Of a DNA stretch of 64,000 nt, positions 55,001 through 59,003 are shown in pieces (within the stretch, counting starts at the first letter, position 1; each line of letters opens with the position of its first letter). The notes beneath the pieces are model-generated. The model saw only the letters and a program-made list of their open reading frames with translations. It was not told the DNA's origin and ran no database searches. A program made the position numbers and the translations under genes. Origin of the DNA: Micropterus salmoides (lineage: Eukaryota > Chordata > Actinopteri > Centrarchiformes > Centrarchidae); the NCBI RefSeq assembly GCF_014851395.1, contig NW_024040485.1:2495385-2559384 (forward strand), written 5' to 3'.

Positions 55001-57589
55001 ATATTGTCCATGCTAACATGCTTTGTCAGAGGATATACTCATTTGTTCACAGCTCATCGTCATAGATCGATCAGCAGACTGACATCTTGTTTTGGGGAAG
55101 ATCTTTGTTTGATCCCTGTATGTTTTTATTTCTCTGCAGTCCCAGCTGGCTGAGGAGATCACGTTTGAGACCCTGAAGAAGGCCATCGGTGAGCTCAAAG
55201 GGGAGGTTTTCACCTCACCTTTCTGTGTGTCTATATTTATAAATATCTAAATATATTTGGCTTTTTTTTGTCGAGTTCCATCGTCCTTTAGGCCACTACT
55301 TCTCTGACAAGCAGCCAACATGTTGACAGTAATGTCCAATGAATTATAAAGATTTACTGACTGTCATAGCATGACTTTTTAAATTTCATTTACAGCCCAC
55401 GTGGCTAACATTAGCATCAGATTTTTTAACATTTCCAAATATATCTTTTTTATTCTGCTCATAAGAAAAACCTTAACTTTGTGTTGACATGAACAATACA
55501 CTTAACTGGCCACTTTATTAGGAACACCTTGATAGTACCAGGTTGGACCCCCTTTTGCATTCAGAACTGCTGCCACAAGGTGTTGGAAACATTCCTCAGA
55601 GACTTTGGTCCATATTGACATGATAGCATCACGCAGTTGCTGCTGACTTGTTGGCTGCACATCCATGATGTGAATCTCCCGTTCCACCACATCCCAAAGG
55701 TGCTCTAATGGATTGAGATCTGGTGACTGTGGAGGCCTCTGGAGTACAGTGAACTGAAATGTTCAAGAAACCAGTTTGAGATGATTTGAGCTTCGTGACA
55801 TGGTGCATTATCCTGCTGGAAGTAGCCATCAGAAGATGGTACACTGTGGTCATAAACATGGTCAGCAACGATACTTGTTTACACCAAATTCTGACCCTAC
55901 CATCTGAATATCGCAGCTGAAATCGAGACTCATCAGACCAGGCAACATTTTTCCAATTTTCTATTGTCCAGCTTGGGTGAACATGTGTGAATTATAGCCT
56001 CAGTTTCCTGTTCTTAGCTGACAGGAGTGGCCCCTGTTGTGGTCTTCTGCTGCTGTAGCCCATCTGCTTCGAAACACTCTGCCCATTCTCCTCTGACCTC
56101 TGACTTCAACAAGGCTTTTTCGTCCACACAACTGCCGCTCTCTGGATATTTTCTGTTTTTCAGAGCATTCTCTGTAAACCCTAGAGATGGTTGTGCGTGA
56201 AAATCCCAGTAGATCAGCAGTTTCTGAAAGACTCAGACCAGCCCGTCTGGTCAGCAGTTGTCTTGACCACGTCTATGGGCCTAACTGCATTGAGCTTCTG
56301 CCTTGTGATTGGCTGATTAGCTATTTGTTTTAAAAAGCAATTGAACAGGTGTATCTAATAAAGTGGCCGGTGAGTGTTTAAGCAAGCAATACTTAATTCT
56401 TCTGTCTCTCAAAACTTTGCTGAGTATAAGCTCAGTATGTCTTAGTGCCAGTGCTGTTGTTGTCGTCAGTTAGTGTAAAGTCTTTGGGATTTAAGCTAAG
56501 CTCAATGTAGTGAGGAAAAGGTGGAATTTACCTTTTTAATTTTTTTTTTTTTACCTCTGCCTGTTTCCAGACACCACCGGTCTGGAGGAGCAGGAGAGGG
56601 AGAAGAGGCGTCAGGTGATGGAGAAGTTTCAGAAAGCTCCTTTTGAAGAGATTGCTGCCCACTGCGAGTCCAAGGTAAAAACCCGAGTGAAACTGTTAAA
56701 ACAAAGAGTGTTCAGGAATTAACTGTCTAAATTATTACTAAAATGACTATTATTGTTTGTTAATTAAACCCTTTGTCTTCTCTAGGCGAACATGTTGCAC
56801 GACAGGCTGGCACAAATCTTCGAACTTACAATTAGGTAAGTCATCTTTTTAATCTTAACTTCTTAAATCTTAATGTTTAATTTCAATTAGTTTGGCTTGA
56901 GTTGTCTCATCTATTTAATTTTTTTCTTTGTTATATTGTATTTGTTCAGTTAGCTTTTCTTTTTTCATGTCTAACTACATCCATATAGGCTACTTCCCAC
57001 AATGATCCCATTATGATATTATACTGATAAAGTCAACATCGTTAAAGTCTTGTTAGCATTGCTACCATGTTACATGCTAAACATTAGCATCTTAAAAGGG
57101 AAAGGCTGTCAAAGGATAATGCTGTTATTGTTATTACTTTTTTCCCTGAGGAAACTAAAACCAAAAACAAATGTGTCCTTCTTGCTGTACAAGGACTGTT
57201 CTGTGTTAGCAGAACTGTGCTGGTTTGATGAGATGAATAAACAACACAAGTCGTGTTTAGACTGAGGGAAGTTGAGCCAAGTCAGCAGTTTAAAGCTGAG
57301 GCTGACATGCTTCATCTGTCCTAAAATAAGCACCTTAAGAAAACTCTTTTCATTTAGGTAATAAACTGAACAACATCAATTTAAAACATTTTGCACATTA
57401 GTAGTGAAGATCTAGACTAGAAAAGTCGTCATGCGTCAGTTTAATTTTCCTCGATGATGAAATCCTGTCATCTTCCTTCCCAGGCCTCCACCCAGCCCGT
57501 CCGGAGTGGTTTCCATCTCAGCAGGACACACCCAGCACCAGTCTGTCCCTGTCTATGAGATGAAGTTTCCAGACCTGTGCGTCTACTGA
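9125..57589 (+). CDS. efr3a: efr3a, EFR3 homolog A (partial, 17 visible coding exons)
   Basis: EFR3A is a peripheral plasma-membrane protein that anchors PI4KA through TTC7 and FAM126, so that PI4P is made at the plasma membrane. Coding exons: 9125-9265, 19797-19875, 23279-23414, 28546-28713, 28967-29081, 33421-33472, 36670-36842, 36989-37064, 39041-39202, 41503-41634, 41907-41974, 44709-44836, 54580-54665, 55140-55188, 56571-56674, 56786-56835, 57484-57589. Splicing them gives 1825 nt and 607 residues with no internal stop. All introns are GT-AG with matching phases. The visible part covers most of the alpha-helical ARM/HEAT-like rod and the C-terminal tail. Diagnostic stretches are RHIYLGCKEEDN, IELANEEVVIDLIRLAIALQ, RCGIMALVAAYLN and VPVYEMKFPDLCVY. 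EFR3A-type residues (IIPNVAALKIKREK, LPEHIFRDKC) argue against EFR3B. The N-terminus of about 210 residues, with the palmitoylated Cys cluster, is outside the window. A teleost-specific efr3a duplicate cannot be excluded. Confidence 0.95.
10896..11115. repeat. Perfect 21-bp inverted repeat pair, 178 bp apart
   Basis: The arms 10896-10916 (AGGGAATACAGTACCGAGGT plus G) and 11095-11115 are exact reverse complements. The enclosed sequence is GC-richer than its surroundings. They may be ends of a short nonautonomous element. No flanking duplication was established. Confidence 0.7.
11175..11540 (+). other. Unrecognised ORF (121 codons, non-ATG first codon)
   Basis: An open frame whose first codon is TTG, not ATG. 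The first third is Pro/Gly-rich and the rest contains KLPQYSELQKLERFLLDAKV and HQHFKIVFQELSNSKIPSRI. I do not recognise it. It lies deep in an efr3a intron directly after the inverted repeat at 10896-11115, and may be a decayed transposon ORF. Confidence 0.2.
11860..12290. repeat. Degenerate ATGCTAA-rich zone
   Basis: Words such as CATGCTAA, ATGCTAAATGTTA and TTAGCATG recur many times on both strands over about 430 bp. It looks like a decayed simple satellite of the kind often seen in fish introns. Confidence 0.6.
13947..14100. mobile_element. hAT-like MITE end fragment
   Basis: It begins CAGTGTTGGGCAAATTACTC and continues with TTACTTTTTACTTATTACTC-type sequence, typical of CAGTGTTGGG-ended hAT MITEs of fish. 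No matching inverted end was found downstream, so it looks truncated. Confidence 0.5.
14848..14990. mobile_element. hAT-like MITE left-end fragment
   Basis: It begins ATAGGGCTGTGCAATATGAC followed by AAAATCTCATATACCGATAT, like the common TAGGGCTGxGCxATATG ends of vertebrate hAT MITEs. The right end is not identified and the length is uncertain. Confidence 0.4.
16177..16745. mobile_element. hAT-like MITE with inverted ends
   Basis: The left end TAGGGCTGGACCCGAATATT and the right end AACATTCGGGCCAGCTCTA are imperfect inverted counterparts. A separate repeat (16229-16324) is inserted close to the left end. No coding sequence. Confidence 0.6.
16229..16324 (+). repeat. CCATCCAT / 'TTATCCTGCTTACATGG' dispersed repeat
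   Basis: It starts with three CCAT units and reads CAACCGCTTATCCTGCTTAC, then GGTTGCGGGGGGCTGGACCC. This resembles the widespread fish repeat linking CCATCCAT to CTTATCC and GGTCGCGGGG. The family was not checked. Confidence 0.55.
16951..17118 (-). repeat. SINE/LINE-tail-like fragment, reverse orientation
   Basis: It contains CATTTAGCTGAGGCTTTTAT CCAGAGTGACT, a degraded form of the word found at 51367 and 52372, followed by GGAGCAACTAGGGGTTAAGT and GATTCGATCCCAGGT. Such modules are common in vertebrate SINEs. Confidence 0.5.
17491..17509 (-). promoter_or_regulatory. Candidate CTCF site
   Basis: On the minus strand the sequence reads TGACCTGCAGGGGGCGCATG, close to the vertebrate CTCF consensus TGGCCNNCAGGGGGCGC. 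It lies in a locally GC-rich part of the 10.5-kb intron. Confidence 0.5.
17871..17969. repeat. Polypyrimidine tract
   Basis: Roughly 100 nt that are almost all C/T (for example TTTCCTTTCTTTCCCTTCTT). It is not adjacent to a known splice site. Confidence 0.85.
18472..18530. repeat. AT-rich low-complexity run
   Basis: It contains an (AT)n run (TATATATATATATATA) followed by T/A-only sequence. Confidence 0.9.
19350..19402 (+). repeat. Teleost retroposon tail fragment
   Basis: GTTGTGATATTGGGCTATAT AAATATAATTTAATTGATTT is the plus-strand counterpart of 1303-1362. Confidence 0.45.
19797..19875 (+). CDS. efr3a: efr3a visible exon 2
   Basis: The acceptor is CTTCAG and the donor GTACAT. The first base completes the split Val codon, and 26 codons follow (HLDNHHLWDPNEFAVSCFRI, then TMYSIQ). 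It corresponds to the EFR3A segment HLD-HxLWDPNEFA. Intron 1 before it is 10.5 kb, the largest in the window. Confidence 0.93.
21733..22058. repeat. Direct duplication with about 174-bp spacing
   Basis: The words GTGATTGCAGCCTCTACTTA, ATGACTTGATT and GTTATATTTGACAGATTATA occur in the same order in 21733-21886 and 21891-22058, with scattered differences. This is a diverged tandem duplication of two units. Confidence 0.85.
22880..23090. repeat. Dispersed repeat fragment (CCTAGCCTGGCTCTGTT type)
   Basis: It contains TTAGCATATAGACTGGAAAA and GCCTAGCCTGGCTCTGTTCA, words of a very common percomorph repeat. A second fragment is at 26520-26700. Confidence 0.5.
23279..23414 (+). CDS. efr3a: efr3a visible exon 3
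   Basis: The acceptor is CATCCAG and the donor GTGAGT. It encodes AQHSHHVIQQVLNHLD, then a variable NNKNTPR loop, then VRAGIVQVLLETVAIAAKG. This is a helix-loop-helix of the ARM/HEAT-like rod. It ends with one base of a split Gly codon. The 136-nt length means that skipping it would break the frame. Confidence 0.94.
24106..24157. repeat. Poly-C (26) followed by (CA)n
   Basis: Twenty-six C residues run directly into about 13 CA units. The length of the C run may be affected by sequencing error. Confidence 0.95.
24351..25889. mobile_element. Outer MITE (ends TACTGTATTGGTC...) carrying a nested insert
   Basis: The left end TACTGTATTGGTCTGAATAT (24351) and the right end ATATTCGGACCAATACAGTA (25870-25889) are inverted with one mismatch. 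The interior is interrupted by the hAT-like element 24824-25871. Confidence 0.7.
24824..25871. mobile_element. hAT-like MITE nested inside the outer MITE
   Basis: The left end TAGGGCTGCAACTACCGACT is inverted against ATTAGTCGTTGCACCCCTAT. The flanks are ATATTCCG on the left and ATATTCGG on the right, an 8-bp hAT-type target duplication with one mismatch. No intact transposase. Confidence 0.72.
26520..26700. repeat. Dispersed repeat fragment (same family as 22880)
   Basis: It contains AGACTGGAAGCAGCAGGAAA and CTGCTAGCCTGGCTCAATTA with the same flanking word types (TTATCCAGCAGCTCGCAATT). Confidence 0.5.
27131..28012. mobile_element. 882-bp TTAA-flanked MITE
   Basis: The left end TTAAAGCAGGGGTATTCAAT and the right end CTATTAGTGACCTCTGCTTTAA are partial inverted counterparts, each bounded by TTAA. 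The interior near the right end contains GGTCCGGATCCAGACCG, typical of this fish repeat type. Confidence 0.65.
28509..28528 (+). repeat. (TG)10 before a 3' splice site
   Basis: A run of ten TG units ends 17 nt before the acceptor at 28545/28546. In RNA it is a (UG)n tract inside the pyrimidine region. Confidence 0.9.
28546..28713 (+). CDS. efr3a: efr3a visible exon 4
   Basis: The acceptor GCTTGCAG is preceded by a (TG)n run at 28509-28528. The donor is GTACAA. It encodes PTVLEVFNTLLKHLRMSVDF, then a low-complexity Ser/Arg/Glu-rich loop of about 25 residues, then EERIVQNAIIQTI. The loop is the part that varies most between EFR3 orthologues. At 168 nt it is divisible by three and starts and ends in the same phase, so skipping it would keep the frame. 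Confidence 0.94.
28967..29081 (+). CDS. efr3a: efr3a visible exon 5
   Basis: The acceptor is CTGCCAG and the donor GTGAGT. It encodes FFGGNLPDYQRAEVMMFIMG followed by KVPVYGTPCHTLDTVKI. The DYQRxExMMFIMGKVPV motif is nearly invariant in EFR3 proteins. It begins and ends inside split Gly codons. Intron 4 before it is only 253 bp. Confidence 0.95.
29476..29980. mobile_element. 505-bp inverted-repeat element
   Basis: The left ATTCATAGTTTTCACGTGAC and right GTCACTGAAAACTATGAAT are inverted counterparts with a small gap. The interior lacks an ORF with recognisable features. Probably a MITE. Confidence 0.6.
31180..31790 (+). mobile_element. LINE 3' fragment (L2/Rex-like reverse transcriptase end)
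   Basis: The reading frame gives DFERVIHVFIMSRLDCCNSL, LHRLQLVQNAAA, REHITPVLASLHWLPVRFRI and LNGLAPSYLSELL, the C-terminal region of a non-LTR reverse transcriptase. A stop follows at 31508-31510. After a 3' tail with AAAGCACTTTGGTCAACTAG it ends near TGTGCTATATTGTA. It is 5'-truncated as usual for LINE insertions. Confidence 0.78.
32695..33127 (-). mobile_element. Tc1/mariner remnant, minus strand
   Basis: Read on the minus strand it starts at an end-like TACAGTACTGTGCAAAAGTC (33108-33127), then after a large deletion goes straight into transposase: QHDNDPKYTAYVIKAAKAEE, VLEVIEWPPQSPDLNIIQPV and WDSIK, then a stop. The HTH region and first catalytic Asp are gone. The catalytic Glu is replaced by Gln (LNIIQ), and 36 residues separate Asp and Gln, so the lineage differs from the DD34E element at 2117. 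Confidence 0.75.
33421..33472 (+). CDS. efr3a: efr3a visible exon 6
   Basis: A short 52-nt exon with acceptor CATTCAG and donor GTGAGT. It encodes HQGTKRIQTMLLSSLIM. It matches the GT-RIQ-MLL-SL segment of vertebrate EFR3. A Tc1/mariner remnant ends about 290 bp upstream. Confidence 0.93.
33950..34239. mobile_element. 290-bp hAT-like MITE
   Basis: The left end GCAACTAATGATTATTTTCA and the right end ACTAATGATTAATTGTTGCA are inverted counterparts. The interior contains GTTTGGTCTATAAAATGTCA and CCACAACCCAAAGATGTTCA, words typical of a very common percomorph repeat. Confidence 0.75.
35004..35021. repeat. (TG)n microsatellite
   Basis: About nine TG units in intron 33473-36669. Confidence 0.9.
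35400..35790 (+). repeat. Possible dispersed repeat fragment
   Basis: AGAGCTTTGTACACAAGTAG, then AGGACTGTAGAAGCTACAGG and GAGCCAGCACAGTGT resemble a frequent fish interspersed repeat. There is no second copy in the window to confirm it. Confidence 0.3.
36670..36842 (+). CDS. efr3a: efr3a visible exon 7
   Basis: The acceptor is TACCTCAG and the donor GTACAA. It encodes VTSGFKSKSMAAALPPPFLD, then PLFSISLMEDSELRQLVLEI and LHNIIDRHDNRAKLRGI. LMED-ELRQLVLE and DRHDNRAKLRGI are the A-paralogue forms; EFR3B has a different sequence after DRHGNR. Confidence 0.95.
36989..37064 (+). CDS. efr3a: efr3a visible exon 8
   Basis: The acceptor is GTTTCAG, and the donor GTAGAA is weaker than its neighbours. 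The first base completes the split Arg codon, then IIPNVAALKIKREKISKQDV and AFMKK follow. The preceding intron is 146 bp. KIKREK supports EFR3A over EFR3B. Confidence 0.93.
38178..38260. repeat. Fragment of the hAT-like MITE seen at 33950
   Basis: GGCACAACTAACGATTATTT followed by ATTAATCTGTTGATGTTTGG matches the left end of the 33950 copy and then stops. Confidence 0.55.
38375..38857 (+). other. Unrecognised ORF (160 codons)
   Basis: An ATG-started open frame, long for AT-rich intron sequence. It is rich in Cys, Trp, Ser and Lys (for example KCAWCLNTIGQIFTSQMYPT) with no motif I can name. No splice or promoter signal ties it to a gene. A transposon remnant or a chance ORF is most likely. Confidence 0.2.
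39041..39202 (+). CDS. efr3a: efr3a visible exon 9
   Basis: The acceptor is GTCTGCAG after a pyrimidine-rich stretch, and the donor is GTAACC. Its 54 codons include HGQQLYRHIYLGCKEEDNVH and IELANEEVVIDLIRLAIALQ. This is the most conserved block of the protein and the best single anchor for the identification. Confidence 0.97.
40021..40055. repeat. (CA)n microsatellite
   Basis: About 17 CA units in intron 39203-41502. Confidence 0.95.
40455..40755. repeat. Diverged copy of the hAT-like MITE seen at 33950
   Basis: It shares GATTAGTAATTAATCTGC at the left, AAATGTCTTGTTTTGTC in the middle, AAAGCAGCAAATCCTCACAT later and GCTAATCAATTAATGGAC at the right. The ends are degraded. Confidence 0.5.
41503..41634 (+). 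CDS. efr3a: efr3a visible exon 10
   Basis: The acceptor is GTGTGCAG and the donor GTGCAT. Its 44 codons start DMALANEENMPVFTRCGIMA, continue LVAAYLNFLSQMIA and end FCQHVSK. It is a phase-0 exon divisible by three, so skipping it would keep the frame but remove conserved rod helices. Confidence 0.96.
41907..41974 (+). CDS. efr3a: efr3a visible exon 11
   Basis: The acceptor is CTCTCCAG and the donor GTAAGT. It encodes VIELRNLDAPYLLPEHIFRD and KC plus two bases of a Pro codon. Intron 10 before it is 272 bp. APY-LPEHIFRDKC is characteristic of EFR3A. Confidence 0.95.
42116..42330 (-). mobile_element. SINE, inverted copy
   Basis: Read on the minus strand it runs from a degraded tRNA-like head (ATGGCTGTGGCTCAGGAGTT) through the body (CGAAGTGTCCTTGGGAAAGA) to CTATACAAATACAGAGC. 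Same family as 53917, opposite orientation. Confidence 0.8.
42916..44437. mobile_element. TTAA-flanked MITE, copy A, with internal insert
   Basis: The ends TTAAAGAGGTGGTATTATGC and CATAATACCACCTCTTTAA are perfect inverted counterparts with TTAA on both sides. Over about 230 bp at each end it matches copy B (46715-47440) in the opposite orientation, including GCACATGTGCAACTCCCAAC. It is about 800 bp longer than copy B because another element lies inside (about 43246-43976). Confidence 0.82.
43246..43976. mobile_element. Element nested in MITE copy A
   Basis: It has no counterpart in copy B. It starts near CACCTGTACCTGCTTCCAGG and ends near GGTACTATCTGCAGTGGAAA, weak inverted counterparts. The interior includes a GC-rich stretch (43600-43700). 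Exact ends are uncertain. Confidence 0.5.
44709..44836 (+). CDS. efr3a: efr3a visible exon 12
   Basis: The acceptor is CCTTCCAG and the donor GTACGA. It encodes LPESLDKEDRQLYFQTADMA, ECLAGPGYNAERLS and IPYVPQVT. Its 128 nt are not divisible by three. It lies between inverted copies of a MITE (42916-44437 and 46715-47440) and of a SINE, which could affect its splicing. Confidence 0.94.
46565..47895 (+). repeat. Unassigned interspersed repeat inside the Tc1-like element
   Basis: The flanks of MITE copy B (about 46565-46714 and 47441-47895) form one unit that contains AATAATAGTAATAACAATAA-like runs, GTAGCAGAGGGTGTCGAGCA and GCATAACTAAGGGATGGTTC. I know this as a frequent fish repeat but cannot name its class. 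Boundaries are approximate. Confidence 0.45.
46715..47440. mobile_element. TTAA-flanked MITE, copy B
   Basis: The ends TTAAAGAGGTGGTATTCTGC and GCATAATACCACCTCTTTAA are inverted with TTAA at each side. It is 726 bp and in the opposite orientation to copy A. It lies inside another repeat that itself splits a Tc1-like element. Confidence 0.82.
47914..48041 (+). pseudogene. Tc1-like transposase C-terminal fragment
   Basis: The reading frame gives GLHSPDPNPIEYLWDELERR followed by LQSRPSCPTSDFTNALLEE and a stop. The (D/N)PIExLWDELERRL block holds the catalytic Glu of Tc1-like transposases. The remaining C-terminus expected from related elements is deleted. Confidence 0.75.
51367..52406 (+). mobile_element. 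LINE 3' fragment flanked by inverted tails
   Basis: Between 51600 and 52150 the frames give KIRSYLTQYATQVLVQAMVT, LNYCNALIVGLPTYVVKPLQ, MVQNAAAHFIFDQPKGTPVT and APIYLNSIIQAYVPPRPLRS, a frameshifted non-LTR reverse transcriptase C-terminus. The 3' end reads TATGTAAGTCGCTTTGGATA (52372). The left edge (51367-51403) is an inverted copy of the same tail. Confidence 0.75.
52408..53888. mobile_element. hAT-like element with GATAT..CGGCCGAT ends
   Basis: The left end reads CTGACTGATATGGTATTTTT then CCGATATATCGGCCGATTAT. The right end reads CATATCGGCCGATGATATCT GCAGCAGTCAGTAA. The ends are rough inverted counterparts. A truncated SINE sits inside at 53113. Exact ends are uncertain. Confidence 0.5.
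53113..53299 (+). mobile_element. SINE, 5'-truncated copy
   Basis: It matches the body of the 53917 copy from CCAGGCTGCATGTCGAAGTA to ACAAATACGGAGCATTTACA but lacks the tRNA-like head and has internal deletions. Confidence 0.8.
53917..54207 (+). mobile_element. tRNA-derived SINE, near full length
   Basis: The head has a pol III A box (TGGCTCAGGAGGTAGAGC, 53927-53944) and a B box (GGTTCAGTCCC, 53964-53974). The body follows (GCATGTCGAAGTGTCCTTGG, then GTAAAAGCGCTTTGAGTGGT and GGCGCTATACAAATACGGAG). Two further copies are at 53113-53299 and, inverted, at 42116-42330. Confidence 0.85.
54580..54665 (+). CDS. efr3a: efr3a visible exon 13
   Basis: The acceptor is CTCCTGCAG and the donor GTCAGT. 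It encodes EDRLTRRKSFVDTISLQVDI and MSNSLPDK. RRKSxxDTxSxQVDI begins the C-terminal tail, which carries conserved serines; in EFR3 proteins this tail contacts TTC7/FAM126. The preceding intron is 9.7 kb. Confidence 0.93.
54666..55139 (+). other. efr3a intron between visible exons 13 and 14
   Basis: 474 bp from GTCAGT to CTGCAG. I see no repeat or gene in it. Confidence 0.85.
55140..55188 (+). CDS. efr3a: efr3a visible exon 14
   Basis: A 49-nt exon with acceptor TCTCTGCAG and donor GTGAGC. It encodes SQLAEEITFETLKKAI plus the first base of an Asp codon. EEITFExLKKAID is a conserved motif of the EFR3 C-terminal tail. Confidence 0.93.
55497..56380 (-). mobile_element. Tc1-like transposon remnant, minus strand
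   Basis: The ends ACTGGCCACTTTATTAGGAA (near 55506) and GTATCTAATAAAGTGGCCGG (near 56351) are inverted counterparts, typical of the GGCCACTTTATTAG Tc1-like family. On the minus strand I read WSDESRFQLRYSDGRVRIW (first catalytic Asp), QQDNAPCHEAQIISNWFLEH (second Asp) and PDLNPLEHLWDVVEREIHIM (Glu), in different frames and with a deletion between the first two. The 884-bp length is short for a full element. Confidence 0.82.
55500..55970 (-). pseudogene. Tc1-like transposase pseudogene, catalytic part
   Basis: It contains all three catalytic positions, with frameshifts and stop codons between them. The C-terminal part, from VVEREIHIMDVQPTSQQQLR to AVLNAKGGPTWYYQGV, is open for about 60 codons. 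It cannot give active protein. Confidence 0.75.
56571..56674 (+). CDS. efr3a: efr3a visible exon 15
   Basis: The acceptor is GTTTCCAG after a T12 run, and the donor is GTAAAA. It encodes TTGLEEQEREKRRQVMEKFQ and KAPFEEIAAHCESK. EKFQKAPFEEIAA is a hallmark of EFR3 proteins. Confidence 0.96.
56786..56835 (+). CDS. efr3a: efr3a visible exon 16
   Basis: A 50-nt exon with acceptor TTCTCTAG and donor GTAAGT. It encodes ANMLHDRLAQIFELTI plus two bases of an Arg codon. The preceding intron is the shortest in the window at 111 bp. Confidence 0.94.
56836..57483 (+). other. efr3a intron between visible exons 16 and 17
   Basis: 648 bp from GTAAGT to CCCAG. No repeat or ORF with recognisable features was seen. 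Confidence 0.85.
57484..57589 (+). CDS. efr3a: efr3a visible exon 17, coding part with stop codon
   Basis: The acceptor is CTTCCCAG. The exon encodes PPPSPSGVVSISAGHTQHQS and VPVYEMKFPDLCVY and stops at TGA (57587-57589). The terminal YEMKFPDLCVY is conserved across vertebrate EFR3 proteins. A CA microsatellite starts 5 nt past the stop. Confidence 0.97.
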
Positions 57590-57593
57590 TCAC

Positions 57594-57594
<1 letters not shown>

Positions 57595-57636
<42 letters not shown>
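57595..57636. repeat. (CA)n microsatellite at the start of the 3' UTR
   Basis: About 21 AC units beginning 5 nt after the efr3a stop codon. It is expected to be transcribed in the mRNA. Confidence 0.95.
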
Positions 57637-57638
<2 letters not shown>

Positions 57639-58997
57639 CTCCACAAAGATATCTCATCAAAATTCAAAATGCTGAGAAATAACTAGACTAGTCATAATCT
57701 GCACTCCAATTTCCTCTATCCTGACCAGCACAAAGGTGACAGGGATACTGTCAGAAATACAAATTGCAGCAACAAAAGTTTTGGTATAAACAGGAGTTGC
57801 CTATCCAAAAAAATGAACCTCCTTAATCTCTATTACAAACCGACACACCGGCCACAGAGTTTCTTATTTCCACTTAGTTTGAGAGCCTCAAAAGCGCTTC
57901 TGAATCCAAAAATGCCTTCATTATCAATTTGAAAACTTCTGTATTTTTAAAATACTCTGATCCTTAATTAAGCAGAAAGCAGACCAGTTTGTATCCCTCT
58001 AGCTCTAAATGAATTGATGTGCTGCACTTTGTTTCCTGACTCACATCCCTGAAATTCAACAAAACTTATGAGTCACCAAGAACAAAACATGAACAACACT
58101 CACTCTAACATTTCAGTGTATAGATGCTGAAGCTGATGTTGCTTCCCAGCATGACTCATCCAGTCTATCATCTGTGGTCTAACCAAAGCTTCACACATTG
58201 TACATAAGCTGTAGTCTAAAATGAAACTCTTGTAGGAATGGCTAAAACCAGTTTCACATTTACATTTGAGGCTGGTCTTAGCTGTACTGCTCCTTCTTCA
58301 GAGCCAGCTTCTGCCTCTTAACAAGTATCTGTTCTCATGTTGATCAGTAGGCGTCAGTGCAGTCACAAATTAGTAGAAATGTATATTATATTAGCTGCTA
58401 GAAAAACTGAAATAACTTCACTGGTGGTAGAAGGCAGGCGAGTTTTAGGCTCCCTGCTGCACGGCTGTTACAACCTGTTCAGTCTGCTCAGTGTTTGCTA
58501 TTTTTAGGTAAATATGCATCAGAAATGACTTCAACAACCAGCCAAGGTTCATGTTGGGAAATGAAATGAAAGCAATACTTCCATTTAACGTATCTGGTCA
58601 TGAACTGCTTGGCAACAAAAGAAAGCCAAAGAGTTTAGTTTTCAACACTGTTCAGTGGAAATGGCTCGCTCATGGTTGGTGTGTTTCTGTGCTCCATTTA
58701 TTTCAAAATGCTGCAATTTGCCCTTTGTGCTGACATTGTCTTGACATAATGTAAACGTGCCTGGATAGACCCATTTTTAACAGAAGTCTTGATTATCAGC
58801 CAACAGGGTGTTAATGTTTGTTGATTTGTTATGAAACCTTTTGAATTAAGATCTTACAACACAATGCTGATAAAATGTGACTGATTGTTTAGCTGTCTTT
58901 AGAGCCAGCGCGTTGTAAATACAGAAAAAGCACAAAACTTTAACTGCAACATACTGAAAGATTTGAACTGCATTGAGGGACAGTTCTTTTTAATTGG

Positions 58998-59003
58998 AAT
59001 AAA
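58998..59003 (+). terminator. Candidate polyadenylation signal AATAAA
   Basis: A canonical AATAAA about 1.4 kb past the efr3a stop. Sequence within 100 bp downstream is T-rich. Alternatives are at 61331 and 61433, and usage is not shown by sequence. Confidence 0.35.

Larger units (their letters stand above)
55189..56570 (+). other. efr3a intron between visible exons 14 and 15
   Basis: 1,382 bp, mostly taken up by a minus-strand Tc1-like transposon remnant (55497-56380). A T12 run lies in the polypyrimidine tract before exon 15. Confidence 0.87.
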
